Positions 7,232 to 15,187 of a DNA stretch of 24,101 nt are shown here, in pieces. Source of the stretch: an uncultured Alphaproteobacteria bacterium (GTDB lineage Bacteria; Pseudomonadota; Alphaproteobacteria; RF32; CAG-239); assembly GCA_934248075.1 (NCBI GenBank), contig CAKQKH010000019.1, positions 1-24,101 of the forward strand. Direction: 5' to 3'. How positions within the stretch are numbered: the first letter of the stretch is position 1; every line of letters starts with the position of its first letter. A program made the translations under genes and the position numbers. Under the pieces are notes generated by a model. It ran no database searches. It saw nothing but the letters and a program-made list of their open reading frames with translations, and was not told where the DNA came from.

Positions 7232-8617
7232 ATGATTCAGGATATGACTGTCGGTAACCCGACCAAATTAATTGTTAAATTCGCCCTGCCGTTGCTTATC
7301 GGCAATATTTTTCAGCAACTTTATAATCTTTCGGACATTGTTATTGTCGGCAAATTGCTAGGCATCAATGCTTTGGCCGCGGTTGGCGCGACGGCTCCGG
7401 TGTTTTATGTGTTTTTGCTGGTGGCGTTTGGTTTTACCGGCGGCCTGACCGTTGTCACCGCTCAACGTTTTGGCGCCAAAGACTACCAAGGTCTGCGCTC
7501 ATCTGTCACCCATAGTCTGATTGCCTCGACAGCATTGAGCCTGTTGATTGCCTTGTCGCTAATTGCTTCTCTGCGGCCGTTGCTCAAGATTATGAATGTT
7601 CCGCAAGAAATCATGAGCGATGCCTATACATTCATGCTTATCCTTTCCGGCAGTTTGATAATGATTGTGTTTTTCAACCTATTATCCGGATTTATCCGCG
7701 CCGTTGGTGATAGCAAAACCCCGCTGTATTTTTTGATTTTCTCATCAATTTTGAATATTGTCCTAAATTTATTTCTGATTTATTTTTGCCACATGGGCGT
7801 GGCCGGCTCCGCCACCGGCACCGGCATTGCGGTTACCACCTCGGTCGCGGCCTGTGTTTGGTATATTTCCAAAAAATTCCCGATTTTGCACCTATCACGA
7901 GCTGATTGGCAATACAAACCGCACTTTATGAAAGAACACCTTTATATTGCCGTGCCGATGGCGTTGCAGTTTGCGGTTTTGTCTTTGGGAATTTTGATTC
8001 TGCAGGCGGTGTGCAACTCTTTCGGACCGACCATTATCGCCGGTATGACCGCGGCGCTTCGAGTTGAGCAACTGGCCACTCAACCGTTGTTGGCCATTGG
8101 TTTGGCCATGGCCACTTTTGCCGCCCAAAACTGGGGCGCCGGCAAATTCACCCGAGTTCGTCAGGGTGTGCGCTATTCTGCCCTGATGTCGCTGGGTTTC
8201 AGCATTGCCATTGCTCTGTTAGTCAGGTTTGGCGGCGAGCAAATCATAGGCATTTTCATTCGCGGCAACAATGAAAAAGTTATCAACGTCGGCCGCCAGT
8301 ATTTAGACGTCAGCACCTTGTTTTATTTCTTTTTGGGCATGATATTCGTTTTCCGCAACACCTTGCAGGGTATGGGGCGCTCGTGGATTCCGTTGTTGGC
8401 CGGCTTTGTCGAGCTGGTAATGCGTTCTTTGGCCGCCATTTGGCTGGCAAATATCATCGGTTACACCGGCTTATTTTACGCTAGCCCGATTGCCTGGCTT
8501 GGCGCCGGTTTGGTTGTGAGTATAGGCTATTGGCTGACGGTTCGCCATTTTGGCGGCGGCCGTCTTAAAGCCTATATGCATGCGGAAAACTATCTCTGCA
8601 ACGCCCCAGCCGAATAG
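7232..8617 (+). CDS. MATE-family multidrug/cation antiporter
   Basis: The 461-residue inner-membrane protein has about 12 hydrophobic helices in two similar halves, as in MATE transporters (NorM/MepA/DinF group). The N-terminal FALPLLIGNIFQQLYNLSDI region, and GFIRAVGDSKTPLYF at the end of the fourth helix, are family hallmarks. The second half repeats the pattern with FAAQNWGAGK and RNTLQGMGRSWIPL. These proteins export cationic drugs or metabolites in exchange for sodium or protons; substrate unknown. A clear GAGGAAGAG precedes the ATG. The gene stands alone. Its stop is one base from the convergent U32 gene, with no hairpin between, so transcripts probably overlap. Confidence 0.92.
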   Translation: MIQDMTVGNPTKLIVKFALPLLIGNIFQQLYNLSDIVIVGKLLGINALAAVGATAPVFYVFLLVAFGFTGGLTVVTAQRFGAKDYQGLRSSVTHSLIASTALSLLIALSLIASLRPLLKIMNVPQEIMSDAYTFMLILSGSLIMIVFFNLLSGFIRAVGDSKTPLYFLIFSSILNIVLNLFLIYFCHMGVAGSATGTGIAVTTSVAACVWYISKKFPILHLSRADWQYKPHFMKEHLYIAVPMALQFAVLSLGILILQAVCNSFGPTIIAGMTAALRVEQLATQPLLAIGLAMATFAAQNWGAGKFTRVRQGVRYSALMSLGFSIAIALLVRFGGEQIIGIFIRGNNEKVINVGRQYLDVSTLFYFFLGMIFVFRNTLQGMGRSWIPLLAGFVELVMRSLAAIWLANIIGYTGLFYASPIAWLGAGLVVSIGYWLTVRHFGGGRLKAYMHAENYLCNAPAE

Positions 8618-8618
8618 A

Positions 8619-10907
8619 CTAAATTACGCCACGCGCCATATTGCCGCAATAAATATCGGGCAAGACCTCAAATCTTCGCATTTTTCTCCAAATATCGGCT
8701 GCCTGCTCTGCGCTATATTCCTTATATAGAAAGCTGATCCGATAATATGCCGGTTTTATGTCTTGAGCGTATTCGCTGGCACAATATGGCCGCTTGTCAA
8801 ACATCATAATCTGACAATCCTTGGAAAGCGCTTCATATTCTCGCCCCTCTTTGCGCAGCTGCACCCATTTGACACCGCGCTGACACGTTTTGCAATAATT
8901 GTTGCGAATGCAAACCGCGCTGGTAAATAACGGAATATCAGCATATATATCCAGCACCAACGGCAAAGCGGCTTGAGCGGTCAAAATTTTCATATTATCC
9001 ACGGTATCCTCAATCGCCAGATTGGCTCGAGTTGCGCCCATTTCCGCCGCCATTGCCACAGCCTGAGTGTTAAACATATACAACGGCGCGTCAAAAGCCA
9101 CATCAATCCATTTCTCCGGCAAGACTTCCCTACCCCAATAATTGCCGATGGTCCATTTGCGATACCCCTGCGCCAATAGCTTGTCAATCAGCGGTTTCCA
9201 GACTCCAACTCGACGATTAACCGCCGGCAGCACCAACCGGATCTTGTTTTTAGGCAGCTTGGCCAAGCTCTGGATATCAAAATTTTCAGAGAGCAAAACC
9301 TCTACTTCCGCAGCCTCATCAGGATTAATTTTTGCCAAAGTTTCAATTTTATCAACCCGCACAATCCATTGCGGAGCCGCAACAACGGCCTTGTCCGGCG
9401 CAACCGGCAAGCCGCCATGTTTATATTCCGGCTTGATTTGTGCATACAATTGCCGGCGCAATTCGTTCAACATCGAGGCCGGCACGAACAAATTTTGCGG
9501 ATTCTTCACCTCAATTCGCCCCAACGTTACCATGGCGTCGCCGTCTTTGCCAAAAGCCTTTTGCGCCGCTTCAATCACTTTTTCAGGATGCTCCGCCGGA
9601 GTAAAATTCCCCGCAATATTGCAAGTGATATTTTTACATTTTGCCAATATGTTAGCGCCACTAACTTCAAGCACAACATCAACCGTCGGCTTTTGGCAAA
9701 ATTCATTTGCTTTGGGCTTGGTGTAGTCATAAGCGCCCTTAACTTCGGTGGAAGACGCCAAATACAACTCCAACCCTTTGCCAAGCTCCGGTGTTTGTGG
9801 CGGCAACCCGACTTCGACCTCTTCTCCGGCCTTAGCCGCAAAAACATTTTTGCCTTTAACTCTTAATATCTGCACCGAAAATCCAAATGGTTTTTCCTGC
9901 CCCGGTATCTCTATCTGCAATCCGTCATAACGGCCGATATCATGGCTGGTCTTAAAGATAACGCTCCGTTTTCCCAAGCGTTCGATTTTGCCAATCATCA
10001 ATCCCCGATGTCCGACAAAATTGCGTTCAATCACGCCTTTATCCCGACCGTTAAAGTGAAATTTGCACCATGGCCGCGAAAATATTTGTTTGATATTTTC
10101 CGCGCCGTCGCCAGTTTCTTTGCCGTCCAGCAACCGCCGATAATAATCGGTTACCGCCGCCACATAGAGCGCGTTTTTCTTGCGCCCCTCTATTTTAAGA
10201 GAAGTAACCGGCATCTTAAGCACATCGGCTTGCAACGCCATATCTTTCATTGAAAAATAATGCGCCTTACCAGCCTCGCCGACAAATTCCGATCGACAGG
10301 GATACAAACATTTGCCGCGGTTGGCGCTGCGGCCGCTTTCCATTGAGGAAAACAAACACAATCCGCTGTATGAATAGCATAATGCGCCATGAATAAAAGC
10401 TTCGGTTTCCAGCCCCGGAATTGCCGCAATTTCTCGTATCTCCGGCAAAGTCAGCTCTCTGGCCACCACCACGCGAGAAAAACCGAGTTTTTGCAAAGCC
10501 AAAGCGCCCTCTTTGTTATGCACCGCCATTTGCGTGCTGGCGTGCATCTCCAGTTCCGGATAGCTTTTTTTCACCACTCTGGCCACGCCCAAATCCTGAA
10601 TAATGAGGGCATCTACATGACAACGCGAACATATATCAAGCGTCGCCAGCAAATCTGATAACTCCGCTTCTTGCACCACGGTGTTGACCGTAACATAGAC
10701 TTTACGCCCCAAAGAATGAGCGTATCCGACAAATCGGTTCAAATTTTCTTCATCAAAATTAACCGCGGTTGCTCGCGCCGAAAATCGTTGCAAACCAAGA
10801 TACACGGCATCGGCGCCATAATACAACGCGGCATAGCCGGCCTCAATATCTCCGGCCGGCGCCAAAAGTTCAGATTTTGCCTTAGAAGCGAAAGTCTCTT
10901 TGTCCAT
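8619..10907 (-). CDS. U32 family protein with DUF3656-like middle (RlhA-related)
   Basis: The protein is about 762 residues from the ATG at 10907; a GTG at 10919 is the alternative. The N-terminal U32 domain begins ELLAPAGDIEAGYAALYYGADAVYLG and carries the four-cysteine cluster with CYSYSGLC and CLYPC (Cys177, 184, 200, 204). A DUF3656-type region follows (about 310-430). A C-terminal barrel-like part adds another cysteine group (CIRNNYCKTC and later Cys). Characterised relatives RlhA and TrhP hydroxylate a cytidine of 23S rRNA or a tRNA uridine, using an Fe-S cluster and prephenate; older names call them collagenase-like peptidases. The long form resembles clostridial proteins more than E. 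coli RlhA. It overlaps hydG by 26 bases with no strong ribosome site, so translation is probably coupled. Confidence 0.85.
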   Translation of the reverse strand: MDKETFASKAKSELLAPAGDIEAGYAALYYGADAVYLGLQRFSARATAVNFDEENLNRFVGYAHSLGRKVYVTVNTVVQEAELSDLLATLDICSRCHVDALIIQDLGVARVVKKSYPELEMHASTQMAVHNKEGALALQKLGFSRVVVARELTLPEIREIAAIPGLETEAFIHGALCYSYSGLCLFSSMESGRSANRGKCLYPCRSEFVGEAGKAHYFSMKDMALQADVLKMPVTSLKIEGRKKNALYVAAVTDYYRRLLDGKETGDGAENIKQIFSRPWCKFHFNGRDKGVIERNFVGHRGLMIGKIERLGKRSVIFKTSHDIGRYDGLQIEIPGQEKPFGFSVQILRVKGKNVFAAKAGEEVEVGLPPQTPELGKGLELYLASSTEVKGAYDYTKPKANEFCQKPTVDVVLEVSGANILAKCKNITCNIAGNFTPAEHPEKVIEAAQKAFGKDGDAMVTLGRIEVKNPQNLFVPASMLNELRRQLYAQIKPEYKHGGLPVAPDKAVVAAPQWIVRVDKIETLAKINPDEAAEVEVLLSENFDIQSLAKLPKNKIRLVLPAVNRRVGVWKPLIDKLLAQGYRKWTIGNYWGREVLPEKWIDVAFDAPLYMFNTQAVAMAAEMGATRANLAIEDTVDNMKILTAQAALPLVLDIYADIPLFTSAVCIRNNYCKTCQRGVKWVQLRKEGREYEALSKDCQIMMFDKRPYCASEYAQDIKPAYYRISFLYKEYSAEQAADIWRKMRRFEVLPDIYCGNMARGVI

Positions 10908-12300
10908 GCTCAATTTCACTCAAATGTTTAACCACCAGTTCCCGAACTTTTTCTTTGGGAATTTTGCCCAGTTCAGATTGAATCATCAAATTTCCAAGTT
11001 CGCGAGTTTTGTCAGAAGCATAATCGGTCAGATATTCTTTGAGAGTTAACAGCGCGTTGGGGTGGCAACAGTTTTGGATTTGCTTAGATTTGCAAAGCTC
11101 CATAAATCTATCGCCGGTGCGCCCTTCCCGATAGCAGGCGGTGCAGAAGCTCGGCACATAGCCCATGCTCATCAGCCAATAGATCACCTCATCAAGCGTG
11201 CGTTTGTCGCTCACATCAAATTGCGCCGAATTCTCATCTTCGGCCTCCGGTTTGTCATAGCCGCCAACACTGGTGCGAGAACCGCCGCTGATTTGAGAAA
11301 TTCCCAAATGCAATACCCGTTCGCGAGACTTTTGGCTCTCGCGGGTTGAAACAATCATGCCGGTATATGGCACGGCAATGCGGATACAGGCCACGATTTT
11401 GGCAAAAGTATCGTCATCTATGCCATTGTCAAAAGTTGAGGGATCAATATCATCTGCCCGACGGATTCGCGGCACGCTGATTGTGTGCGGCCCCACTCCA
11501 TGCACAGCCTCCAGATGTTCGGCGTGCATCAGCTGCCCCACAAATTCATAACGATAAGATTCCAAACCATACAGCACACCCAAACCGACATCGTCGATTC
11601 CGCCCTCCATAGCTCTGTCCATTGCCTCGGTATGGTAGGCATAGTTATGCTTAGGTCCGGTCGGATGCAGTCTTTCATAAGATTCTTTATTATAGGTTTC
11701 CTGAAACAGGATATAGGTTCCGATTCCCGCCTCATGAAGTTTGCGATAATTTTCCACGGTGGTGGCGGCAATATTCACATTAACTCGCCGAATGGCTCCG
11801 TTTTTATGCTTAATGGAATATATGGTTTTAATAGACTCCAAAATATACTCAATCGGATTATTGACCGGATCCTCACCCGCCTCTATCGCCAGCCGCTTAT
11901 GCCCCATATCCTGCAAGGCGATAACCTCGCGGCGGATTTCTTCTTGAGTCATTTTTTTGCGGGTAATGTGTTTGTTCACGGCGTGATACGGGCAATAGAC
12001 ACAGCCGTTGACACAGTAGTTGGACAAATACAGCGGCGCAAACAACACAATTCGATTGCCGTAAAAATCTTTTTTAATCTGTTCGGCCAGCGCATAAATT
12101 TCCTGATTCTTATCTTCCAGCGTGCAATCCAGCAAAACTGCCGCCTCGCGGTGAGACAAGCCCTTACGCAACCGCGCTTTGGCCAAAATTTCATCAATCA
12201 ACGCCACATTATTTTTGTTGGCCGCGGCATAAGCCATACTGTCCAAGATTTCCTCATGGCAGATAAATTCTTCGGCCTTGGCCGACTTGGGATCATACAT
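10882..12300 (-). CDS. hydG: [FeFe]-hydrogenase maturase HydG (radical SAM tyrosine lyase)
   Basis: The 472-residue protein has the HydG architecture. The radical SAM motif CVNGCVYC is at Cys96, Cys100 and Cys103. The C-terminal auxiliary cluster motif is CTAC (386-389) followed 22 residues later by Cys412, in the conserved context YREGRTGDRFM and HPNALLTLKEYL. That second motif separates HydG from ThiH, a close relative. HydG cleaves tyrosine and delivers CO and cyanide on iron to the H-cluster of [FeFe]-hydrogenase. HydE, HydF and the hydrogenase are not in this window. GAGG lies 8 bases before the ATG. It sits 57 bases after the TM1266-like gene and overlaps the U32 gene, so all three look co-transcribed. 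Confidence 0.95.
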   Translation of the reverse strand: MYDPKSAKAEEFICHEEILDSMAYAAANKNNVALIDEILAKARLRKGLSHREAAVLLDCTLEDKNQEIYALAEQIKKDFYGNRIVLFAPLYLSNYCVNGCVYCPYHAVNKHITRKKMTQEEIRREVIALQDMGHKRLAIEAGEDPVNNPIEYILESIKTIYSIKHKNGAIRRVNVNIAATTVENYRKLHEAGIGTYILFQETYNKESYERLHPTGPKHNYAYHTEAMDRAMEGGIDDVGLGVLYGLESYRYEFVGQLMHAEHLEAVHGVGPHTISVPRIRRADDIDPSTFDNGIDDDTFAKIVACIRIAVPYTGMIVSTRESQKSRERVLHLGISQISGGSRTSVGGYDKPEAEDENSAQFDVSDKRTLDEVIYWLMSMGYVPSFCTACYREGRTGDRFMELCKSKQIQNCCHPNALLTLKEYLTDYASDKTRELGNLMIQSELGKIPKEKVRELVVKHLSEIEHGQRDFRF

Positions 12301-12357
12301 TTCAAAACCTCTTTCTTGTGGGTCAGATTTCTCTTTCCCGTCAGTTACAAAAAACGC

Positions 12358-12609
12358 CTATTTTTCACAGCCCGAATAAGCTGTTTTGGCCGACACGCCC
12401 TTAAGATTGCCGATTTTACCGGCCAACGCGCTGATAATATCATGCGGAGCGTCAACTGCAATACTTATAATATTAAGGTGTTTAGCTTTATAGGGGATTC
12501 CCATGCGTCCGATAATATACTCGGCGTATTCGTGCAAAATATTGTTTAATTCGGCGACAGAATCCATGTCTTCAACAATAATGCTGACAATCGCGACTTT
12601 ACTATCCAT
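12358..12609 (-). CDS. TM1266-type putative iron-only hydrogenase system regulator
   Basis: The 83-residue protein begins MDSKVAIVSIIVED and has the beta-alpha-beta layout of the ferredoxin-like (ACT/NikR C-terminal) fold. It matches the TM1266 family, whose genes are found beside hydE, hydF and hydG; their molecular role is not settled. The conserved HEYAEYIIGRMGIPY stretch (25-39 by my count) and the KTAYS tail are typical. There is no DNA-binding domain, so the name regulator comes from genome context only. The ATG at 12609 has a strong GAGGAG; an upstream TTG is rejected. A TATAAT at about 12623-12628 (minus strand) lies very close to the ribosome site. It is first in the operon with hydG. 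Confidence 0.88.
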   Translation of the reverse strand: MDSKVAIVSIIVEDMDSVAELNNILHEYAEYIIGRMGIPYKAKHLNIISIAVDAPHDIISALAGKIGNLKGVSAKTAYSGCEK

Positions 12610-12679
12610 AAGTTTTCTCCTCAAATTATAAATTCATCAGGACTACATTTAACATATCCGGCGACAAAAAACAATAGTC

Positions 12680-12708
12680 TTGACATTTATTAATTTTAGA
12701 CACAAAAT
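12680..12708 (+). promoter_or_regulatory. Promoter of the 140-residue unknown gene
   Basis: TTGACA and CAAAAT are separated by 17 bases. The predicted transcript would start near 12715, about 36 bases before the ATG at 12751. The -35 is perfect and the -10 is weak. Confidence 0.45.
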
Positions 12709-12750
12709 AGAGGAAATTCCGAATTATTAACACTAAAACATTGTTATATT

Positions 12751-13173
12751 ATGACGTTCATATTAACAATGATAGCCCTCGCTATCGTTTTCTTTGTCGC
12801 TCTAAAATGCGCAAAGCACATACCAACTGAGGAATATATCTTCAACGAAAAGGAAATAACGCTCTCACCGCGTTTTTCCTTGAATCCCAAGGATCACATC
12901 CTCAGGGACAAAATCCTCCTGCTCGACGAATACACAAAATATGACGATCTCATTTGGGATTGCCTGTTTTCACCAGAGGGGGATATATATATCAGGAGAC
13001 GATTCATGGATAAGACATATTCATGGGTCCACTTTGATCCTGAAGGAGAAAAACTTCAGGTAATATCCGAAAGAGACATCCAGATCTTGCTAAACAAGCG
13101 GCAGATCGGGTGTGCAACCCGCTACAGAGGCGGAAGGAATGGCAAACCATTTAAGGTTACCATCCAAATCTAA
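12751..13173 (+). CDS. Unknown single-pass membrane protein, 140 residues
   Basis: Not recognised. Residues 1-18 are a hydrophobic helix (FILTMIALAIVFFVAL), then a basic and polar domain of about 115 residues, which suggests an N-terminal anchor with a soluble part on one side. The soluble part is rich in short aromatic and charged strands, for example SPEGDIYIRRRF and SWVHFDPEGEKL, suggesting beta structure. No Shine-Dalgarno is visible before the ATG, unlike most genes around. It has its own promoter and a strong terminator immediately after the stop. Codon choice includes AGG and AGA arginines, which look rarer in the neighbours. The SPxG...DxxGxxL pattern recurs in the next gene, which may hint at distant kinship. 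Confidence 0.65.
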   Translation: MTFILTMIALAIVFFVALKCAKHIPTEEYIFNEKEITLSPRFSLNPKDHILRDKILLLDEYTKYDDLIWDCLFSPEGDIYIRRRFMDKTYSWVHFDPEGEKLQVISERDIQILLNKRQIGCATRYRGGRNGKPFKVTIQI

Positions 13174-13209
13174 AAAAATCCGGAACCTTTTCAGGCTCCG
13201 GATTTTTTT
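13174..13209 (+). terminator. Intrinsic terminator after the 140-residue gene
   Basis: ATCCGGA pairs with TCCGGAT, then CCT with AGG across one A/C mismatch, around a TTTC loop. A-rich and T7 runs flank it. The stem overlaps the end of the stop codon region. Confidence 0.85.
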
Positions 13210-13212
13210 ATA

Positions 13213-13241
13213 TTGTATATAGACAAAATTTATGATATTAT
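13213..13241 (+). promoter_or_regulatory. Sigma70-like promoter, copy A
   Basis: TTGTAT and TATTAT are exactly 17 bases apart, directly behind the terminator. The spacer (AGACAAAATTTATGA part) is nearly the same as in the promoter at 13840-13868. Confidence 0.65.
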
Positions 13242-13260
13242 GAACGCAAAATTTATTATT

Positions 13261-13779
13261 ATGTCTTTATTGTACGCGGGCAGTACAACACCCCAAAGAC
13301 TCACGCCCAAAAAAAATAAAAATATGAATATTTTTTCTTTCCACCAGCCGGTGGAGTTTAAAGGAGACCATATTGTAACGTACAATTTGGCACTCAACCA
13401 CGATTACGAACAGCAAGGATCATATCTTGTCGCTCGCGGAACAAGCCCTGACGGCAAGGAATATGTTTCCTATTACGACCTCAATGGCAAATTTTTAGAG
13501 GTTGTAGTAACTATAAGAGAGCATTCCGTTGCCCTGCTCTCCTGGCGAGTTGAGAAAGATTACGTAACCGTAATCAAAATCAATCGCCAAGGCAACCGGC
13601 TAACCGAGGTCAGCGCTTACATGACCACCGATTTGGTCAAAAACAAGCTGACCCAAAGGACGTTCACCTCGACCATCAATGGCGAGACTGTCCAAAGAAG
13701 CTTCAAGCTCGGCAACAAAGGCTGGAACTCCTACGGAAAATTCCCTCGGGAACATTTCTTGTACTGGATCCGCTGCTAA
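13261..13779 (+). CDS. Unknown protein, about 172 residues (or 151)
   Basis: Not recognised. The frame opens with a TTG at 13213, but the promoter at 13213-13241 puts the transcript start near 13248, which excludes the TTG and the ATG at 13240. The first usable ATG is 13261; an ATG at 13324, which begins MNIFSFHQPVEFKGDH, is an equally possible start giving 151 residues. Neither has a Shine-Dalgarno. No signal peptide or membrane helix is evident. The body is beta-rich and polar, with GTSPDGKEYVSYYDLNGKF resembling YD-type or WD-type strand pairs, and ends FPREHFLYWIRC. It is a single-gene unit between two terminators. Confidence 0.6.
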   Translation: MSLLYAGSTTPQRLTPKKNKNMNIFSFHQPVEFKGDHIVTYNLALNHDYEQQGSYLVARGTSPDGKEYVSYYDLNGKFLEVVVTIREHSVALLSWRVEKDYVTVIKINRQGNRLTEVSAYMTTDLVKNKLTQRTFTSTINGETVQRSFKLGNKGWNSYGKFPREHFLYWIRC

Positions 13780-13782
13780 ATT

Positions 13783-13818
13783 AAGATGTTGGTTAGCAAT
13801 AACCAACATCTTTTTTTG
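13783..13818 (+). terminator. Intrinsic terminator, perfect 12-bp stem
   Basis: AAGATGTTGGTT pairs perfectly with AACCAACATCTT around a 6-base loop, followed by T7. It ends the 13261 gene. Confidence 0.9.
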
Positions 13819-13839
13819 TCCGAATACCATCATTTTATA

Positions 13840-13868
13840 TTGTATCAAAGACAAATTTATGGTATTAT
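13840..13868 (+). promoter_or_regulatory. Sigma70-like promoter, copy B
   Basis: TTGTAT, 17 bases, TATTAT. Aligned with copy A, the 36 bases from TTTATATTGTAT to TATTAT differ at only a few positions and one single-base gap. The predicted start near 13875 leaves a leader of about 110 bases before the ATG at 13987; an alternative TTGACC lies at about 13928. I see no stable structure in the leader. Confidence 0.6.
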
Positions 13869-13986
13869 AATCTTGTGTTAAAGTATTATTATAGAGTTAT
13901 TTAAGTTGATTTCATTGTTTTTGGGTTTGACCAATACATTGAGCAGAATCACACTTTGTAATGATCGAATTTAAAAACAAAAAGAT

Positions 13987-14367
13987 ATGGAAACAACACA
14001 CAACAAATTGCAGGAAATTAAAGCTGAACTTGAACGCTGTCTTATGTCAAATGGTTATGTGAAGAATATCGGAAAGGTATTTTTCATGTCCGGACATAGT
14101 GGATGCGTACTGCGTGATGTTGTCTATTATAGAAGCAAAGATCATGAATATGAGTTCGAGCTCCTAGATATGGACAGCCAGTACTTCGCAGGTTCCCAAG
14201 AACACGCTGAAGCGTTGCAACGCGCTTTTGGCGGGAGAGTCTATCCTTCCGAGTACTGCTTTTACGCAGTTAACCGGAGGGAGCTTTACATCTGGAACGC
14301 TGATGTTCCGGCTGGCAGCAAGACGCCCCTCGACTTTGATGAAGCCGTTGAAGCAATTTTCAGCTAG
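13987..14367 (+). CDS. Unknown soluble protein, 126 residues
   Basis: Not recognised. It starts METTHNKLQEIKAELERCLM, an amphipathic helix, then a mixed alpha/beta body with GHSGCVLRDVVYYRSKDHEYEFELLDMDSQ (the strand pairs), and ends with an acidic helix FDEAVEAIFS. There is no signal peptide or membrane segment. The ATG is preceded by an A-rich stretch without Shine-Dalgarno. It is expressed alone: promoter copy B and a 110-base leader upstream, a strong terminator downstream. The size and layout recall small immunity-type or effector-binding proteins, but nothing in the sequence establishes this. Confidence 0.65.
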   Translation: METTHNKLQEIKAELERCLMSNGYVKNIGKVFFMSGHSGCVLRDVVYYRSKDHEYEFELLDMDSQYFAGSQEHAEALQRAFGGRVYPSEYCFYAVNRRELYIWNADVPAGSKTPLDFDEAVEAIFS

Positions 14368-14380
14368 CCTGCAAAAATTT

Positions 14381-14413
14381 AGAGTGGCCGCACATCGCGC
14401 GCCACTCTTTTTT
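14381..14413. terminator. Intrinsic terminator after the 126-residue gene
   Basis: AGAGTGGC pairs with GCCACTCT across a 12-base loop, with T6 following. A preceding AAAAATTT run on the other side could let it act weakly for the convergent MORN gene. Confidence 0.8.
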
Positions 14414-14436
14414 CGTTCAGCAACTGCGCAAGCGCC

Positions 14437-15156
14437 CTATTCTTCACCATGATAACTCTTAAAATCGACCAGTTCGCCGTTTTCAAAAATTGCCTCGCTC
14501 AACAATTGGCCGTTTTCGTCATATTCCAGACTTTTGCCATCGCGCTGACCGTTTTTGAAAGCAAATTTTTGCGACAACTGCCCATTTTCATAATATCTTT
14601 TGCCGACCCCGTCCGGTTCGCCATTTTTGAAATTGCCCTCATATTCAAGATTACCATTGGGATAATAAGTCTTAACCACTCCGTCATATTTGCCGTTCTT
14701 AAAATTTCCCTCTGATTCGATATTTCCGTTTTCAAAATATTCTTTGTTCCAGCCGTCCGGTTTGCCTTTTTTGAGATTATGCTCTTGTTTCAATTGCCCG
14801 TTGGAATAATAAACCAAAGATTTGCCGTCTAACACACCGTCGCGATATTGGCTTTTTTCTTGCAAACGACCGCTGCTAAAATAATATTTAGATTCGCCGT
14901 CAAGCCAGCCTTTTTTATAATGAGCTTTTTTACGAACAAAGCCGTTATCATATTTGGCTATCAATGTGCCGGAAAACGGTTTTTGCTCTTTGTCGGTGCA
15001 AAAAATTTTCTCGTTTTCATTAGTGCAAAACAAATCCCGCCACTCGACCGTCGGTTCGCTCGCCAAAAACAGATTAAGCGCCACACCCGCCACAATAATG
15101 CTTCCCAACACTAATATTGATGAATTTTTTGACTCATTTTTCTTTGCTTGCGGCAT
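14437..15156 (-). CDS. Membrane-anchored MORN-repeat (YwqK-like) protein
   Basis: The 239-residue protein has a short basic N-terminus, one hydrophobic helix (about 14-31) and then about eight MORN_2-type repeats of 20-24 residues with the pattern YxxGxxxxEGxFKNGxxDGxxxxYxxNG. The central three units (about 125-195) are the most regular. Two cysteines (CTNENEKIFC) precede the repeats and may form a disulphide outside the membrane. Such proteins are sometimes annotated as YwqK antitoxin components; that label comes from a Bacillus context and is not supported here. The fold is expected to be an extended beta sheet that binds proteins or surfaces. GAGGTGATGTT precedes the ATG. It stands alone and converges on the 13987 gene. 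Confidence 0.88.
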   Translation of the reverse strand: MPQAKKNESKNSSILVLGSIIVAGVALNLFLASEPTVEWRDLFCTNENEKIFCTDKEQKPFSGTLIAKYDNGFVRKKAHYKKGWLDGESKYYFSSGRLQEKSQYRDGVLDGKSLVYYSNGQLKQEHNLKKGKPDGWNKEYFENGNIESEGNFKNGKYDGVVKTYYPNGNLEYEGNFKNGEPDGVGKRYYENGQLSQKFAFKNGQRDGKSLEYDENGQLLSEAIFENGELVDFKSYHGEE

Positions 15157-15187
15157 AACATCACCTCGTTATTTTTCATTTTGTCTC

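Noticed and set aside
10882..12300. ThiH (thiamine tyrosine lyase)
   Set aside because: The CTAC plus Cys412 C-terminal cluster motif and the TM1266-type neighbour identify HydG; there are no thiamine genes.
13213..13260. TTG (13213) or ATG (13240) as the start of the second cassette gene
   Set aside because: Both overlap the promoter elements (-35 and -10), so they would not be transcribed from it.
14437..15156. MORN protein as a YwqK antitoxin with a toxin neighbour
   Set aside because: The repeats match the domain, but no toxin gene lies beside it, and the antitoxin label is carried over from annotation rather than shown here.
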